Origin: an uncultured Clostridia bacterium
Lineage (GTDB): Bacteria > Bacillota > Clostridia > Oscillospirales > Acutalibacteraceae
Reading direction: 5' to 3'
DNA: 64,000 bases
NCBI GenBank assembly: GCA_937916395.1
Contig: CALFTN010000068.1
Coordinates: 1-64,000, forward strand
Positions 17,968-25,727 of the stretch are shown one piece after another; the stretch's first letter is position 1; each line of letters starts with the position of its first letter. The notes beneath the pieces were generated by a model that saw nothing but the letters and a program-made list of their open reading frames with translations, was not told the DNA's origin and made no database searches. A program made the translations under genes and the position numbers.

Positions 17968-19023
17968 ATGAAAGCTTATGTTTTAAAAAAACAAAATTGT
18001 GTAGGTTGGGAAAATATAGACGAACCCAAATTACTACCTTATGGAGCAATTTTAAAACCAATTGCTGTATCCCCCTGCACTTCTGATATCCATACAATTT
18101 TCGGTAATGGTTCCCCAAAGAAAAAAAATTTAGTGTTAGGGCATGAGTGTATTGCCGAAGTCATTGCTATTGGTGAATTAGTAAAAGATTTTAAAGTTGG
18201 TGACAAAGTTGCAGTTCCTGCAATTACACCTAATTGGCGTGATTTAGCGATTCAAGATTTGAATTTCAGGCATGCATCTGCACCGTTTTCAGGCCATCAA
18301 CTCGGACGCACAATGGACGGTGTTTTCGCTGAACGTTTCGCAATACCAGATGCTGATACAACTCTCTCACATATACCAGATAATATTACTGACGAACAGG
18401 CTTTAATGAGTGTTGATGTAATGACAACTGGATTTACAGGTGCAGAAGCAGCAAATATTAAAATAGGAGACACCGTATGTGTAATGGGGATAGGGCCGAT
18501 AGGCTTAATGGCAATTGCTGGAGCAAAGCTGTTAGGTGCCGGCCGAATAATTGCTATTGGTTCCAGACCGAACAGAATAAATCTCGCTATGAAATATGGT
18601 GCAACCGACATAGTAGATTACAAAAAAGATGTAGTTGGAATAATAAAAGAACTAACCAACAATAGCGGTGTGGATTCAACAATAATCGCAGGTGGTGATT
18701 CTTCTGTTGTTAAACAGGCTTATGATATCACCAAATACGGAATTGGAACTATTTCCAATATTAACTATTTTGGTAATTGTGAATTTTTGGAAATCCCCAC
18801 ATTTTCAGGAGGAAAAGGCATGTGTGGAAAAACATTGAATATGGAACTAGCCAAAGGTGGCAGAGCAAGAATTGAGCGTATGTTAACTATGATACAATAT
18901 AATCGAGTAGACCCCTCACCACTTGTTACTCACAACTTATTTGGTTTTGATAAAATAGAAAATGCAATAGATTTAATGAAAAACAAACCTGACTCTCTCA
19001 TCAAAGTAATGGTTCATTTTTAA
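17968..19023 (+). CDS. Zinc-dependent secondary alcohol dehydrogenase, NADP type
   Basis: This 351-residue medium-chain dehydrogenase closely resembles the tetrameric secondary alcohol dehydrogenases of Thermoanaerobacter brockii and Clostridium beijerinckii, which reduce methyl ketones with NADPH. From memory of those proteins, long runs such as PCTSDIHT, GAGRII and RVDPS agree. The catalytic zinc ligands keep the same numbers: Cys37, His59, Glu60 and Asp150. The structural-zinc Cys lobe is absent, as in that group. GIGPIGLM is the Rossmann glycine motif, followed by GSRP, which reads the NADP phosphate. It is oddly placed inside a glycan operon, after a ThDP enzyme that could create an acetyl (methyl ketone) sugar branch. 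Reducing that branch is a plausible role. Confidence 0.87.
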   Translation: MKAYVLKKQNCVGWENIDEPKLLPYGAILKPIAVSPCTSDIHTIFGNGSPKKKNLVLGHECIAEVIAIGELVKDFKVGDKVAVPAITPNWRDLAIQDLNFRHASAPFSGHQLGRTMDGVFAERFAIPDADTTLSHIPDNITDEQALMSVDVMTTGFTGAEAANIKIGDTVCVMGIGPIGLMAIAGAKLLGAGRIIAIGSRPNRINLAMKYGATDIVDYKKDVVGIIKELTNNSGVDSTIIAGGDSSVVKQAYDITKYGIGTISNINYFGNCEFLEIPTFSGGKGMCGKTLNMELAKGGRARIERMLTMIQYNRVDPSPLVTHNLFGFDKIENAIDLMKNKPDSLIKVMVHF

Positions 19024-19039
19024 TTTAAGGAGTGTTTTT

Positions 19040-20077
19040 ATGTACACACCATTAGTTAGTATAGTCATTCCTAACTACAATTATGGGAATTATTTAAGAA
19101 CGTGTTTGGATTCTGTATTAAACCAAACATACACCAATATTGAATGTATTATTCGCGACAATGCCTCAACAGACAACTCTTGGGAAATAATTCAGGAATA
19201 CAAAGAAAAATTTAAAAAGAAGAATATAAGATTCCATACATCCAGAAGCAGAAAGAATCTTGGTAGTGCAATTAATACCGAATGTTGTGAAAAAGAATGT
19301 AAAGGAGAACTTATCCATTACTTGTGTAGTGATGATTGGATTGAGCCTACATTTATAGAAAAAGCTGTTCAAACTTTTTCACTTTCACCAAATATTAGTG
19401 CAGTTATAATAAACAGACAAGAAATAACAGAAACTGGTGAAACAATTAGATGTGCGCCTTTTTATAATGAAAGTTGCATCGTACCCGGTGAAGACCAAGC
19501 CTGTGTTTTGATGATGTCAGGCGTATGTGTACTAAGTCAAGTTGTATATAAAAACTCGTGTTTGAAAAAAGTTAAAATTCACAAAAGAACGTTTAGATAT
19601 ATTCCCGATTGGTATACCCTTTTTCTTATGTCTATGGTAGGTGATATTGCATATCTAACACAACCACTATTCAACTATAGAGTCCACCAAAATAGCGAAA
19701 CCACTGCAATAATAAAAAATCTTACCGGTATTTTTGAGGAATATATATTAATAAACAGTTTTGTCGAATTATCTACGATTTTTGATAAGCAAAAACCGAT
19801 TGAAAAATATGACGATTCAATCAAAAAAATAGGTGATATTTCGTTAAGATTTACACTTACATGCATAAAAAACCAAGATTTTGAACTAGCAAAAAAATAT
19901 CTTTTGCTATCACTTATCTTCGATTCAAACCTAGAAGCAACTGATAGGTTTTCAATTTTAAAAAAGGCAATAGAAACAAAAACAACATCTATAGACGCTC
20001 CAAATATTATAGAAAAGCGAACTATTTCTTATTCCCCACCAGAAAATTACATAAGCATAGATAATTTAATTAATTAA
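19040..20077 (+). CDS. Family-2 glycosyltransferase
   Basis: This 345-residue cytoplasmic GT2 enzyme has the GT-A start VSIVIPNYNYGNYLRTCLDS (residues about 6-25), IIRDNASTDNSW (about 37-48) and the metal-binding motif CSDDW (about 94-98). An acceptor-side helix region follows, then a helical tail without transmembrane segments. The ATG follows TAAGGAGTG. It is the last gene of the nine-gene operon and ends 6 nt before a strong bidirectional terminator stem. It probably transfers the deoxy-sugar made by the neighbouring enzymes onto a lipid-linked glycan. Donor and acceptor cannot be read from sequence. Confidence 0.85.
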   Translation: MYTPLVSIVIPNYNYGNYLRTCLDSVLNQTYTNIECIIRDNASTDNSWEIIQEYKEKFKKKNIRFHTSRSRKNLGSAINTECCEKECKGELIHYLCSDDWIEPTFIEKAVQTFSLSPNISAVIINRQEITETGETIRCAPFYNESCIVPGEDQACVLMMSGVCVLSQVVYKNSCLKKVKIHKRTFRYIPDWYTLFLMSMVGDIAYLTQPLFNYRVHQNSETTAIIKNLTGIFEEYILINSFVELSTIFDKQKPIEKYDDSIKKIGDISLRFTLTCIKNQDFELAKKYLLLSLIFDSNLEATDRFSILKKAIETKTTSIDAPNIIEKRTISYSPPENYISIDNLIN

Positions 20078-20082
20078 TCATA

Positions 20083-20120
20083 ATAAAAACTGGTATTGCA
20101 TTCACAATACCAGTTTTTAT
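20083..20120. terminator. Strong bidirectional terminator between converging glycan operons
   Basis: AAAAACTGGTATTG (20085-20098) pairs perfectly with CAATACCAGTTTTT (20105-20118) around a 6-nt loop. T-rich sequence follows on both strands. It ends both the plus-strand operon and rfbFGH, whose last stop codon touches its edge. Confidence 0.85.
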
Positions 20121-21454
20121 TATTTTATTGCTATTTTAATAACTTTAGCCATATCTCTAAGCATTTCTTCCGTCATACCTGGGTAAACACCTACCCAGAA
20201 AGTATTATTCATAATTTTGTCTGTGTTTTCTAAATCACCAACAACACGGTAACCTTCACCCGTTTTTCTCATTTCATCAAAACAAGGGTGCTTGGTAAGA
20301 TTACCTGCAAAAAGCATTCGCGTCTGAACACCTTTGCTCTCGATATATTGAACAACCTTATTTCTGTCAATACCATTCTTGCAGGTTATAAGAAATCCAA
20401 ACCAACTTGGGTCGGCATTTTCACAAGCAACTGGAAGAATTATTTTTTCTTCTAGGTCTTTTAAAAGTTCTTTTAAAAGCTTAAAATTCTTTTTACGTTT
20501 CTCTACAAATTCTTCAAGTTTATCTAATTGTGCACAACCAATTGACGCTTGTAAATCTGTCGCCTTTAAGTTATAACCAAAATGAGAGTAAACGTATTTA
20601 TGGTCATAGCCTAATGGAAGTTCACCATATTGCTTATCAAACCTGTGACCACATAAATTGTCACATCCAGAAGTACAAACGCAATCACGCCCCCAATCTC
20701 TGAAAGAAAGGATTGCTTTTGCGAGCATTGAATTATTTGTATAAACTGCGCCACCCTCACCCATTGTCATATGGTGTGGTGGGTAAAAACTAGAAGTACC
20801 AATATCGCCCCAAGTTCCAGTAAACCTTGTTTCACCATCTATTGTGTATTTAGAACCTAAAGAGTCACAGTTATCTTCAACAAGCCATAAATTGTTTTTG
20901 TCACAAAATTCTTTAACTGCCTTTATATTAAATGGATTACCTAATGTATGGGCGAGCATTACAGCCTTTGTTTTTTCTGTTAAAGCTTCTTCAAGCGCAG
21001 AAACATCAATATTATACTGTGGTATTGTTACATCAACAAAAACAGGAATTGCCCCAAACTGAATAATAGGAGTAACCGTTGTAGGAAAACCTGCCGCAAC
21101 AGTTATAACCTCATCACCACGTTTTATAGCTCTTTCACCTAACAAATCTGAAGTAAGTGCCATAAACGCAAGGAGATTTGCACTCGAACCGGAATTCACC
21201 AAAAAACTATATTTTACTCCTAAATACTTTGCGAATCTTTTTTCAAATTCTGCAGTATATCTACCTGATGTAAGCCAGAATTCCAAAGCACTATCCACCA
21301 GATTAACCATTTCTGCTTCATTATAAACTCTTGCAGCATAAGGAATTCTATCGCCTTCAGAATATTCTTTTTTTATATGAAATTCTTTATAATATTCAGC
21401 AACTAAACTGAGTATTTGTTGTTTTGCTTCAGCTTCAGTCATATTCTTAAACAT
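20120..21454 (-). CDS. rfbH: CDP-4-keto-6-deoxy-D-glucose 3-dehydrase (E1)
   Basis: This 444-residue PMP- and iron-sulfur-dependent dehydrase removes the C-3 hydroxyl of CDP-4-keto-6-deoxyglucose, the key step to 3,6-dideoxyhexoses. Two features separate it from ordinary sugar aminotransferases. The Schiff-base Lys is replaced by His (HHMTMGEGG, His227/228). Four Cys (258, 260, 264, 268) in DCVCTSGCDNLC form the [2Fe-2S] site. NSGSSANLLAFMAL and EDNCDSLGS bind the cofactor. The ATG at 21454 follows AAGGA and overlaps the rfbG stop by 8 nt, so translation is coupled. A GTG-like upstream extension to 21472 lacks a ribosome site. The partner reductase (E3, RfbI/AscD type) is not in the window. 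Confidence 0.93.
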   Translation of the reverse strand: MFKNMTEAEAKQQILSLVAEYYKEFHIKKEYSEGDRIPYAARVYNEAEMVNLVDSALEFWLTSGRYTAEFEKRFAKYLGVKYSFLVNSGSSANLLAFMALTSDLLGERAIKRGDEVITVAAGFPTTVTPIIQFGAIPVFVDVTIPQYNIDVSALEEALTEKTKAVMLAHTLGNPFNIKAVKEFCDKNNLWLVEDNCDSLGSKYTIDGETRFTGTWGDIGTSSFYPPHHMTMGEGGAVYTNNSMLAKAILSFRDWGRDCVCTSGCDNLCGHRFDKQYGELPLGYDHKYVYSHFGYNLKATDLQASIGCAQLDKLEEFVEKRKKNFKLLKELLKDLEEKIILPVACENADPSWFGFLITCKNGIDRNKVVQYIESKGVQTRMLFAGNLTKHPCFDEMRKTGEGYRVVGDLENTDKIMNNTFWVGVYPGMTEEMLRDMAKVIKIAIK

Positions 21455-22517
21455 TTTGCTGTCCTTCCGCATATCTTTCTATTTGTTTCTTCATTACATC
21501 ATTCATATTTTCATTGTTTAAATACGCCTTTGACCATTCAACCGTATAATCAATTGCTTCGTGAACATTAAGGCGTGGTTGCCAATTAAATTTACTTTTA
21601 ATAAGCGAACAATCTAATTTTAAAAAATTGGCTTCGTGTGGGGCATTCTTCTCACTCAAATTTTTCCAAGTACAACCATCACCCCAGGCATCACAAAAAG
21701 ATTGAACTAAAACACCTGTTGTAACACAATCTTTATCGTCAGGTCCCACATTGTAACATCCAGCATATTTTATATCATCATACTGCTTCATAGCAATCAT
21801 TAGGTATGCAAAAAGTGGTTCTAAAACGTGTTGGTAAGGTCTTATAGAGTGTGGATTTCTTACATTTATAGGTTCATTTTTTTCTGCAGCACGTACACAA
21901 TCTGGTATTATTCTGTCTACTGCAAAATCGCCACCACCAATAACATTACCTGCTCGTGCGGTTGAAATCGCAACTTTTCCATCCTGGAAAAAGCTATTTT
22001 TATAACTAGAAGTTACAAGTTCAGAGCAAGATTTACTGTTTGAATATGGGTCAAATCCATTAAGCTCGTCGCTTTCTCTATAGCCGTAAACCCACTCGTT
22101 ATTTTTATAAACCTTGTCCGTTGTTACATTGAGAACAGATTTTACACTTTGAGAGTTACGAACACATTCTAAAACATTAACCGTACCCATAACATTTGTC
22201 TCGTATGTAAAAACTGGATTTTTATAACTTTCTCTGACAATAGGTTGAGCAGCTAAATGAAATACTATTTCTGGTTTAAATTCAGAAAAAACTTCATTTA
22301 AATGGTCATAATCACGAATATCACCTATTGTAGATTTAACTTCATCAGCAACATTGGCTATTTCAAACAAACTAGGTTTTGTTGGTGGTTCAAGTGAATA
22401 TCCTGCAACCTCTGCCCCTGCAAGTGTCAGGATTTTACAAAGCCAAGAGCCTTTAAAGCCAGTGTGCCCGGTAACCAAAACTCTTTTGCCGTTATAAAAT
22501 GCAAAACAATTATTCAT
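21447..22517 (-). CDS. rfbG: CDP-glucose 4,6-dehydratase
   Basis: This 356-residue extended SDR converts CDP-glucose to CDP-4-keto-6-deoxyglucose using tightly bound NAD. It shows the cofactor motif TGHTGFKG (residues 16-23), HLAAQPIVRESY (about 87-98), VTTDKVY (catalytic Thr/Asp/Lys, about 131-137) and YSNSK (Tyr158, Lys162). RPYQHV, typical of CDP-glucose dehydratases, lies near residue 240. The length matches the family. The ATG at 22517 overlaps the rfbF stop codon by 8 nt; longer versions of the frame would intrude into rfbF without a ribosome site. It is the second gene of a three-gene minus-strand operon. Confidence 0.94.
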   Translation of the reverse strand: MNNCFAFYNGKRVLVTGHTGFKGSWLCKILTLAGAEVAGYSLEPPTKPSLFEIANVADEVKSTIGDIRDYDHLNEVFSEFKPEIVFHLAAQPIVRESYKNPVFTYETNVMGTVNVLECVRNSQSVKSVLNVTTDKVYKNNEWVYGYRESDELNGFDPYSNSKSCSELVTSSYKNSFFQDGKVAISTARAGNVIGGGDFAVDRIIPDCVRAAEKNEPINVRNPHSIRPYQHVLEPLFAYLMIAMKQYDDIKYAGCYNVGPDDKDCVTTGVLVQSFCDAWGDGCTWKNLSEKNAPHEANFLKLDCSLIKSKFNWQPRLNVHEAIDYTVEWSKAYLNNENMNDVMKKQIERYAEGQQNV

Positions 22518-23295
22518 ATTCCCACACCATCCATGGAGCTTCTTTTTTACTGATAAGACCTTCAAGGTATATTTTATCTCTTAATGTATCCATACACTGC
22601 CAGAAGCCATCGTGCTTGAAAGCACCAAGATTCCCTTCTTTAGCAAGTGTTTCAAGTGGTTTTCTTTCAAAAATCAAACCTTCACTATCATCAAGATAAT
22701 TGAAAATTTCAGGTTCTATTACCATAAAACCACCATTAATCCAACCACCATCTTCTTTACCTTTTTCAGTGAATTGGTTTATTGTATCGGTATCATCAAT
22801 ATCAAGTACACCATATTTACCGCCTGGTTGAATCGCTGTAAGTGTAACGATTTTTCCACTTTTCTTATGAAAATCCACAAGAGCATTTATATCGACATTT
22901 GAAACGCCGTCACCATAAGTAAGCATAAATGGTTCGTCACCTATATACTTCTGAACACGCTTAATTCTTGCACCAGTCTGTGCATTTAAACCTGTATCTA
23001 CAACAGTTACTTTCCACGGCTCTGCAACGTTATTGTGAATTATCATTTTGTTTTCGTCAGAAAAATCAAAAGTAATGTCTGAACGATGTAAATAATAGTC
23101 AGCAAAATATTCCTTAATTACATAACCTTTGTAACCACAGCAAATTATAAAATCATTAAACCCAAACGAAGAATAATATTTCATAATATGCCATAAAATT
23201 GGATTATCTCCAATGCCAATCATAGGCTTTGGTTTCAAGTGACTTTCTTCACTTATTCTTGTACCAAATCCACCAGCTAAAATTACAACTTTCAT
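22510..23295 (-). CDS. rfbF: Glucose-1-phosphate cytidylyltransferase
   Basis: This 261-residue enzyme makes CDP-glucose from CTP and glucose-1-phosphate, the entry step to CDP-dideoxyhexoses. The nucleotide-binding loop LAGGFGTRISEESHLKPKPM (residues 6-25) is typical, with K-P-K-P binding the phosphate. TYGDG holds the metal-binding Asp (about 131), and the ending GFWQCMDTLRDK is diagnostic of RfbF as opposed to dTDP-glucose synthases. The ATG follows AGAGGTGAT. It is the first gene of the operon, with its own sigma-A promoter at 23317-23345, so CDP-sugar supply can be set independently of the facing operon. Confidence 0.95.
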   Translation of the reverse strand: MKVVILAGGFGTRISEESHLKPKPMIGIGDNPILWHIMKYYSSFGFNDFIICCGYKGYVIKEYFADYYLHRSDITFDFSDENKMIIHNNVAEPWKVTVVDTGLNAQTGARIKRVQKYIGDEPFMLTYGDGVSNVDINALVDFHKKSGKIVTLTAIQPGGKYGVLDIDDTDTINQFTEKGKEDGGWINGGFMVIEPEIFNYLDDSEGLIFERKPLETLAKEGNLGAFKHDGFWQCMDTLRDKIYLEGLISKKEAPWMVWEYE

Positions 23296-23316
23296 AATAT
23301 CACCTCTAATTAATTT

Positions 23317-23345
23317 ATTTTACCAAAACCACAATCAAAAGTCAA
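23317..23345 (-). promoter_or_regulatory. Sigma-A promoter of rfbFGH
   Basis: On the minus strand TTGACT (23345-23340), a 17-nt spacer and TAAAAT (23322-23317), with TG just upstream of the -10, give a good vegetative promoter. It lies about 20 nt upstream of the rfbF ribosome binding site. Confidence 0.75.
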
Positions 23346-23485
23346 TTCATTTTAGTATAAAATAAACAAAAAATTAATAAATACCACTTCAAAAAACAAT
23401 CATTTTTTATAAAACCATATAAAAATTTACAATCTTGCTTTATACTATATATTATTCTATAAATTCCCAAAAACTAAAGCAAAAA

Positions 23486-23766
23486 GGGGCTGTAAAAAAG
23501 CGCAGACCGCATAAAACTATATAGAACAAGGGGTTCCTACAGGGCAGATAGCTGTAAGAACCCCTATTAATTATCAAAAAACTAAAATTGCAAAAAATTT
23601 TTCGTTTTATGCTACGAACAAATCTCACCACTCGACGTACCTATGTACGCCTTCGGGCAAGCAAAAACAAGATTGAAGCCTTGTTTTTGTTCGATTTGTC
23701 CATTCTGCATCTTTTTTCTATCCCCTGAAAATGAGCTGTAAAAAACTTAGCGTTTTTTACAGCTCG
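23486..23766. repeat. MITE-like element with terminal inverted repeats and internal hairpins
   Basis: The 484-nt gap between rfbF and the next gene is largely filled by a structured element. Its left end (GGGCTGTAAAAAAGCG, 23487-23502) matches the reverse complement of its right end (GAGCTGTAAAAAACGC). Inside is a hairpin of 8 + 5 bp with one mismatch (23529-23565). A branched fold follows at about 23619-23699, with arms CGTAC/GTACG and CAAAAACAAG/CTTGTTTTTG. No transposase is encoded. Target-site duplications are not evident. The form fits a small non-autonomous repeat; copies elsewhere in the genome would prove it. Confidence 0.5.
23733..23765 (-). terminator. Terminator after the four-gene GH4 operon
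   Basis: GAGCTGTAAAAAAC (23733-23746) pairs perfectly with GTTTTTTACAGCTC (23752-23765). On the minus strand ATTTTC follows. It lies 15 nt after the stop codon of the last operon gene and also forms the right end of the repeat element. Confidence 0.65.
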
Positions 23767-23779
23767 TTTAAAATACATT

Positions 23780-24394
23780 TTACTGTGCAAATTCTTTTTT
23801 GTCGCCGATGTCTAAAACGGTGATTTTTGCATCTTTAATGCAAGAAAGACCATTGTTTGAAGAAACTATTCCAACAACATCTACCCAAGCGCCATTTTCA
23901 GGGACTTCGCCCTCAAAAATAACCTCAGTTGAAACCTTGTTTTCGCCACCCTCGACGTCAATATATTTGCGGTAAATGAGATACTGCTCTTTGTTACCCA
24001 TAGGAACAATTTCAAAAACGCCCTGAATGTGAATTGTGTTACCCTCAAAGCACGCATAATCCGCTTTATCGTGCTCATCCTCATGCTGATGGTAAGAATG
24101 GAAAATTTCTATAGACCAATCAATAAAAGTTTCATCAGTAACCTCAATGTCAATCACGCTTTTGTCACTATCAGTAACTAAGGCTGCTTGTTTTGCTGCT
24201 TCTACTTCGGCTTTGAATCTTTCTGGGTAGCTCTGAGTTTTAGCCCAAGAATACACCAAAAACGACACAAGACCAATTACAAATACAAGAAGAATACAAC
24301 CATTTATTATAGTAACCTTCTTTTTGAAAGCAGCATCTGCTATATCTGATTTTTTAATTTCTTTTTGCGGCTTTTTAGCTTTGTTTTTTGCCAT
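23780..24394 (-). CDS. Membrane-anchored hypothetical protein with an outer beta-rich domain
   Basis: This 204-residue protein has a Lys-rich N terminus (about 30 residues), one transmembrane helix (about residues 30-54, IINGCILLVFVIGLVSFLVY) and a C-terminal acidic domain of about 150 residues, probably outside the cell. The outer domain contains FIDWSIEIFHSY, a His/Glu/Asp-rich stretch (HQHEDEHDKAD) and an OB-like pattern ending WVDVVGIV. The pattern recalls the extracellular domain of YcgQ/DUF1980 proteins, though only loosely. The ATG follows CTGGAGA. It is the last gene of the operon after the GH4 enzyme, 22 nt downstream. Function unknown. Confidence 0.6.
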   Translation of the reverse strand: MAKNKAKKPQKEIKKSDIADAAFKKKVTIINGCILLVFVIGLVSFLVYSWAKTQSYPERFKAEVEAAKQAALVTDSDKSVIDIEVTDETFIDWSIEIFHSYHQHEDEHDKADYACFEGNTIHIQGVFEIVPMGNKEQYLIYRKYIDVEGGENKVSTEVIFEGEVPENGAWVDVVGIVSSNNGLSCIKDAKITVLDIGDKKEFAQ

Positions 24395-24416
24395 AATAAT
24401 CTCCAGTTAACAATAA

Positions 24417-25700
24417 TTAATCTTTAAAGAACTGTGGAAGATATGCTTTGTGAGCTGCTTTCATTTCTTCATAGCAAGCTTTTGCCTGAGCAAAGTCGCC
24501 ACAAAGTGGGTGAAGCATAAGTGCATTAAGAGCATCCTCGTCAGAGCCCTTCATAGCAGCATCTACAGTATATTTTTCATAAGACTTAACTGTTCTCATA
24601 AGGCTTATAATGTGACGGTTGTTGAATTCTTCAATTTCTACTGGTTTTGCACCATCTGCACCGATAACTGCTGCAATTTCAACAATATCGTCATCATCCA
24701 TAAATTTAAGAGTACCATTATTTTTAATGTTAACAACGTGAACCTCTTGTTTATCATTTGCAATAGCATCAATAAGAGAAACTGCTGCAAGTGAATATTT
24801 ATATCCACCACGTTCTTCAAGAAGAGCTGGTTTAATAACGAGCTCGTTATCGCTGTAAAGTTCAAGAAGCTGTTCTTCAATTTCCATACAAACCTGTGCT
24901 CTGCTCTTTGAGCCAGCTTTTAAGTGCTGTAATTTTGCCTGACGGCTGTAGTAATATTGAAGATATGATGATGGGAAGCCTTTGCAAGCATTAAGACATT
25001 CCATATCAAAGCCATCGTCGTGAATGTTTTTCATAACTGTTGGTGCAAAATCATCATCAAAAATTTTGTCGATATTTTCAACGCCATTAACCTTAACTGA
25101 AGTAATCCAGCTTAAGTGGTTAAGACCTAAATATGTAATTTTTGCATCCTCACCAACTGCAGCTTTAACGTCATCAATCATAGCAATAGGCACGTTGCAA
25201 AGACCCATTGTTTTAACGTTTGTGTGGTTAATAAGGAATTCAGAAATAATACCTGATGGGTTTGTGAAGTTGATAAGCCATGCATTTGGGCAAATAGCTT
25301 CAATTCTTTCAGCAATATGAGCCATTACAGGAATTGTTCTGAGAGCTTTGAAGAAGCCACCAATACCAGTTGTTTCCTGACCGATAAGGTCGTGCTTTAA
25401 CGGAATTGACTCGTCAATATGACGGCAAGGGAGCTTACCAACACGGATTTGTGTAACAACGAAATCTGCACCCTGTAATGCTAAATCGAGGTCATCTGTC
25501 ATTACAACTTCGCAATCGATACCAGCACTCTTGAGCATACGAACACAAAGAGAACCAACAATTTCGCGTTTTCTTTCATCAATATCCATAAAAGCAACTC
25601 TTTTAAGCTTTAAAGAATCCTTTGCTTCTATAAATCCGTAAATGAGTTCAGGGCAATATGTACTACCTGAACCGATAACTGTAACATTAATTTCTTTCAT
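24417..25700 (-). CDS. Family 4 glycosidase (6-phospho-glucosidase type)
   Basis: This 427-residue enzyme of family GH4 cleaves 6-phospho-glycosides by an unusual NAD- and Mn-dependent redox and elimination route. The Rossmann start VIGSGSTYCPEL (residues about 8-19) binds NAD. QIRVGKLPCR, GQETTGIGGFF and NFTNPSG are family motifs. The metal ligands Cys (GLCNVP, about 170) and His (GLNHL, about 199) are both present. The pattern fits the 6-phospho-beta-glucosidase branch. It is the third gene of an operon behind a sugar kinase and a Gfo/Idh oxidoreductase, with no PTS transporter seen here. The kinase may therefore supply the phosphorylated substrate. Confidence 0.88.
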   Translation of the reverse strand: MKEINVTVIGSGSTYCPELIYGFIEAKDSLKLKRVAFMDIDERKREIVGSLCVRMLKSAGIDCEVVMTDDLDLALQGADFVVTQIRVGKLPCRHIDESIPLKHDLIGQETTGIGGFFKALRTIPVMAHIAERIEAICPNAWLINFTNPSGIISEFLINHTNVKTMGLCNVPIAMIDDVKAAVGEDAKITYLGLNHLSWITSVKVNGVENIDKIFDDDFAPTVMKNIHDDGFDMECLNACKGFPSSYLQYYYSRQAKLQHLKAGSKSRAQVCMEIEEQLLELYSDNELVIKPALLEERGGYKYSLAAVSLIDAIANDKQEVHVVNIKNNGTLKFMDDDDIVEIAAVIGADGAKPVEIEEFNNRHIISLMRTVKSYEKYTVDAAMKGSDEDALNALMLHPLCGDFAQAKACYEEMKAAHKAYLPQFFKD

Positions 25701-25727
25701 TTATATCAGTCCTTTTAAAGAATTTTA

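Noticed and set aside
23619..23699. Branched RNA-like fold considered as a riboswitch
   Set aside because: It lies downstream of genes on both sides, not in a leader, and has repeat-like ends. No known aptamer signature was recognised.
23609..23709. Open minus-strand frame of about 33 codons in the repeat element (reads QNGQIEQKQGFNLVFACPKA)
   Set aside because: It has no ribosome binding site and lies wholly in hairpin-forming repeat sequence. It is more likely a by-product of the repeat than a gene.
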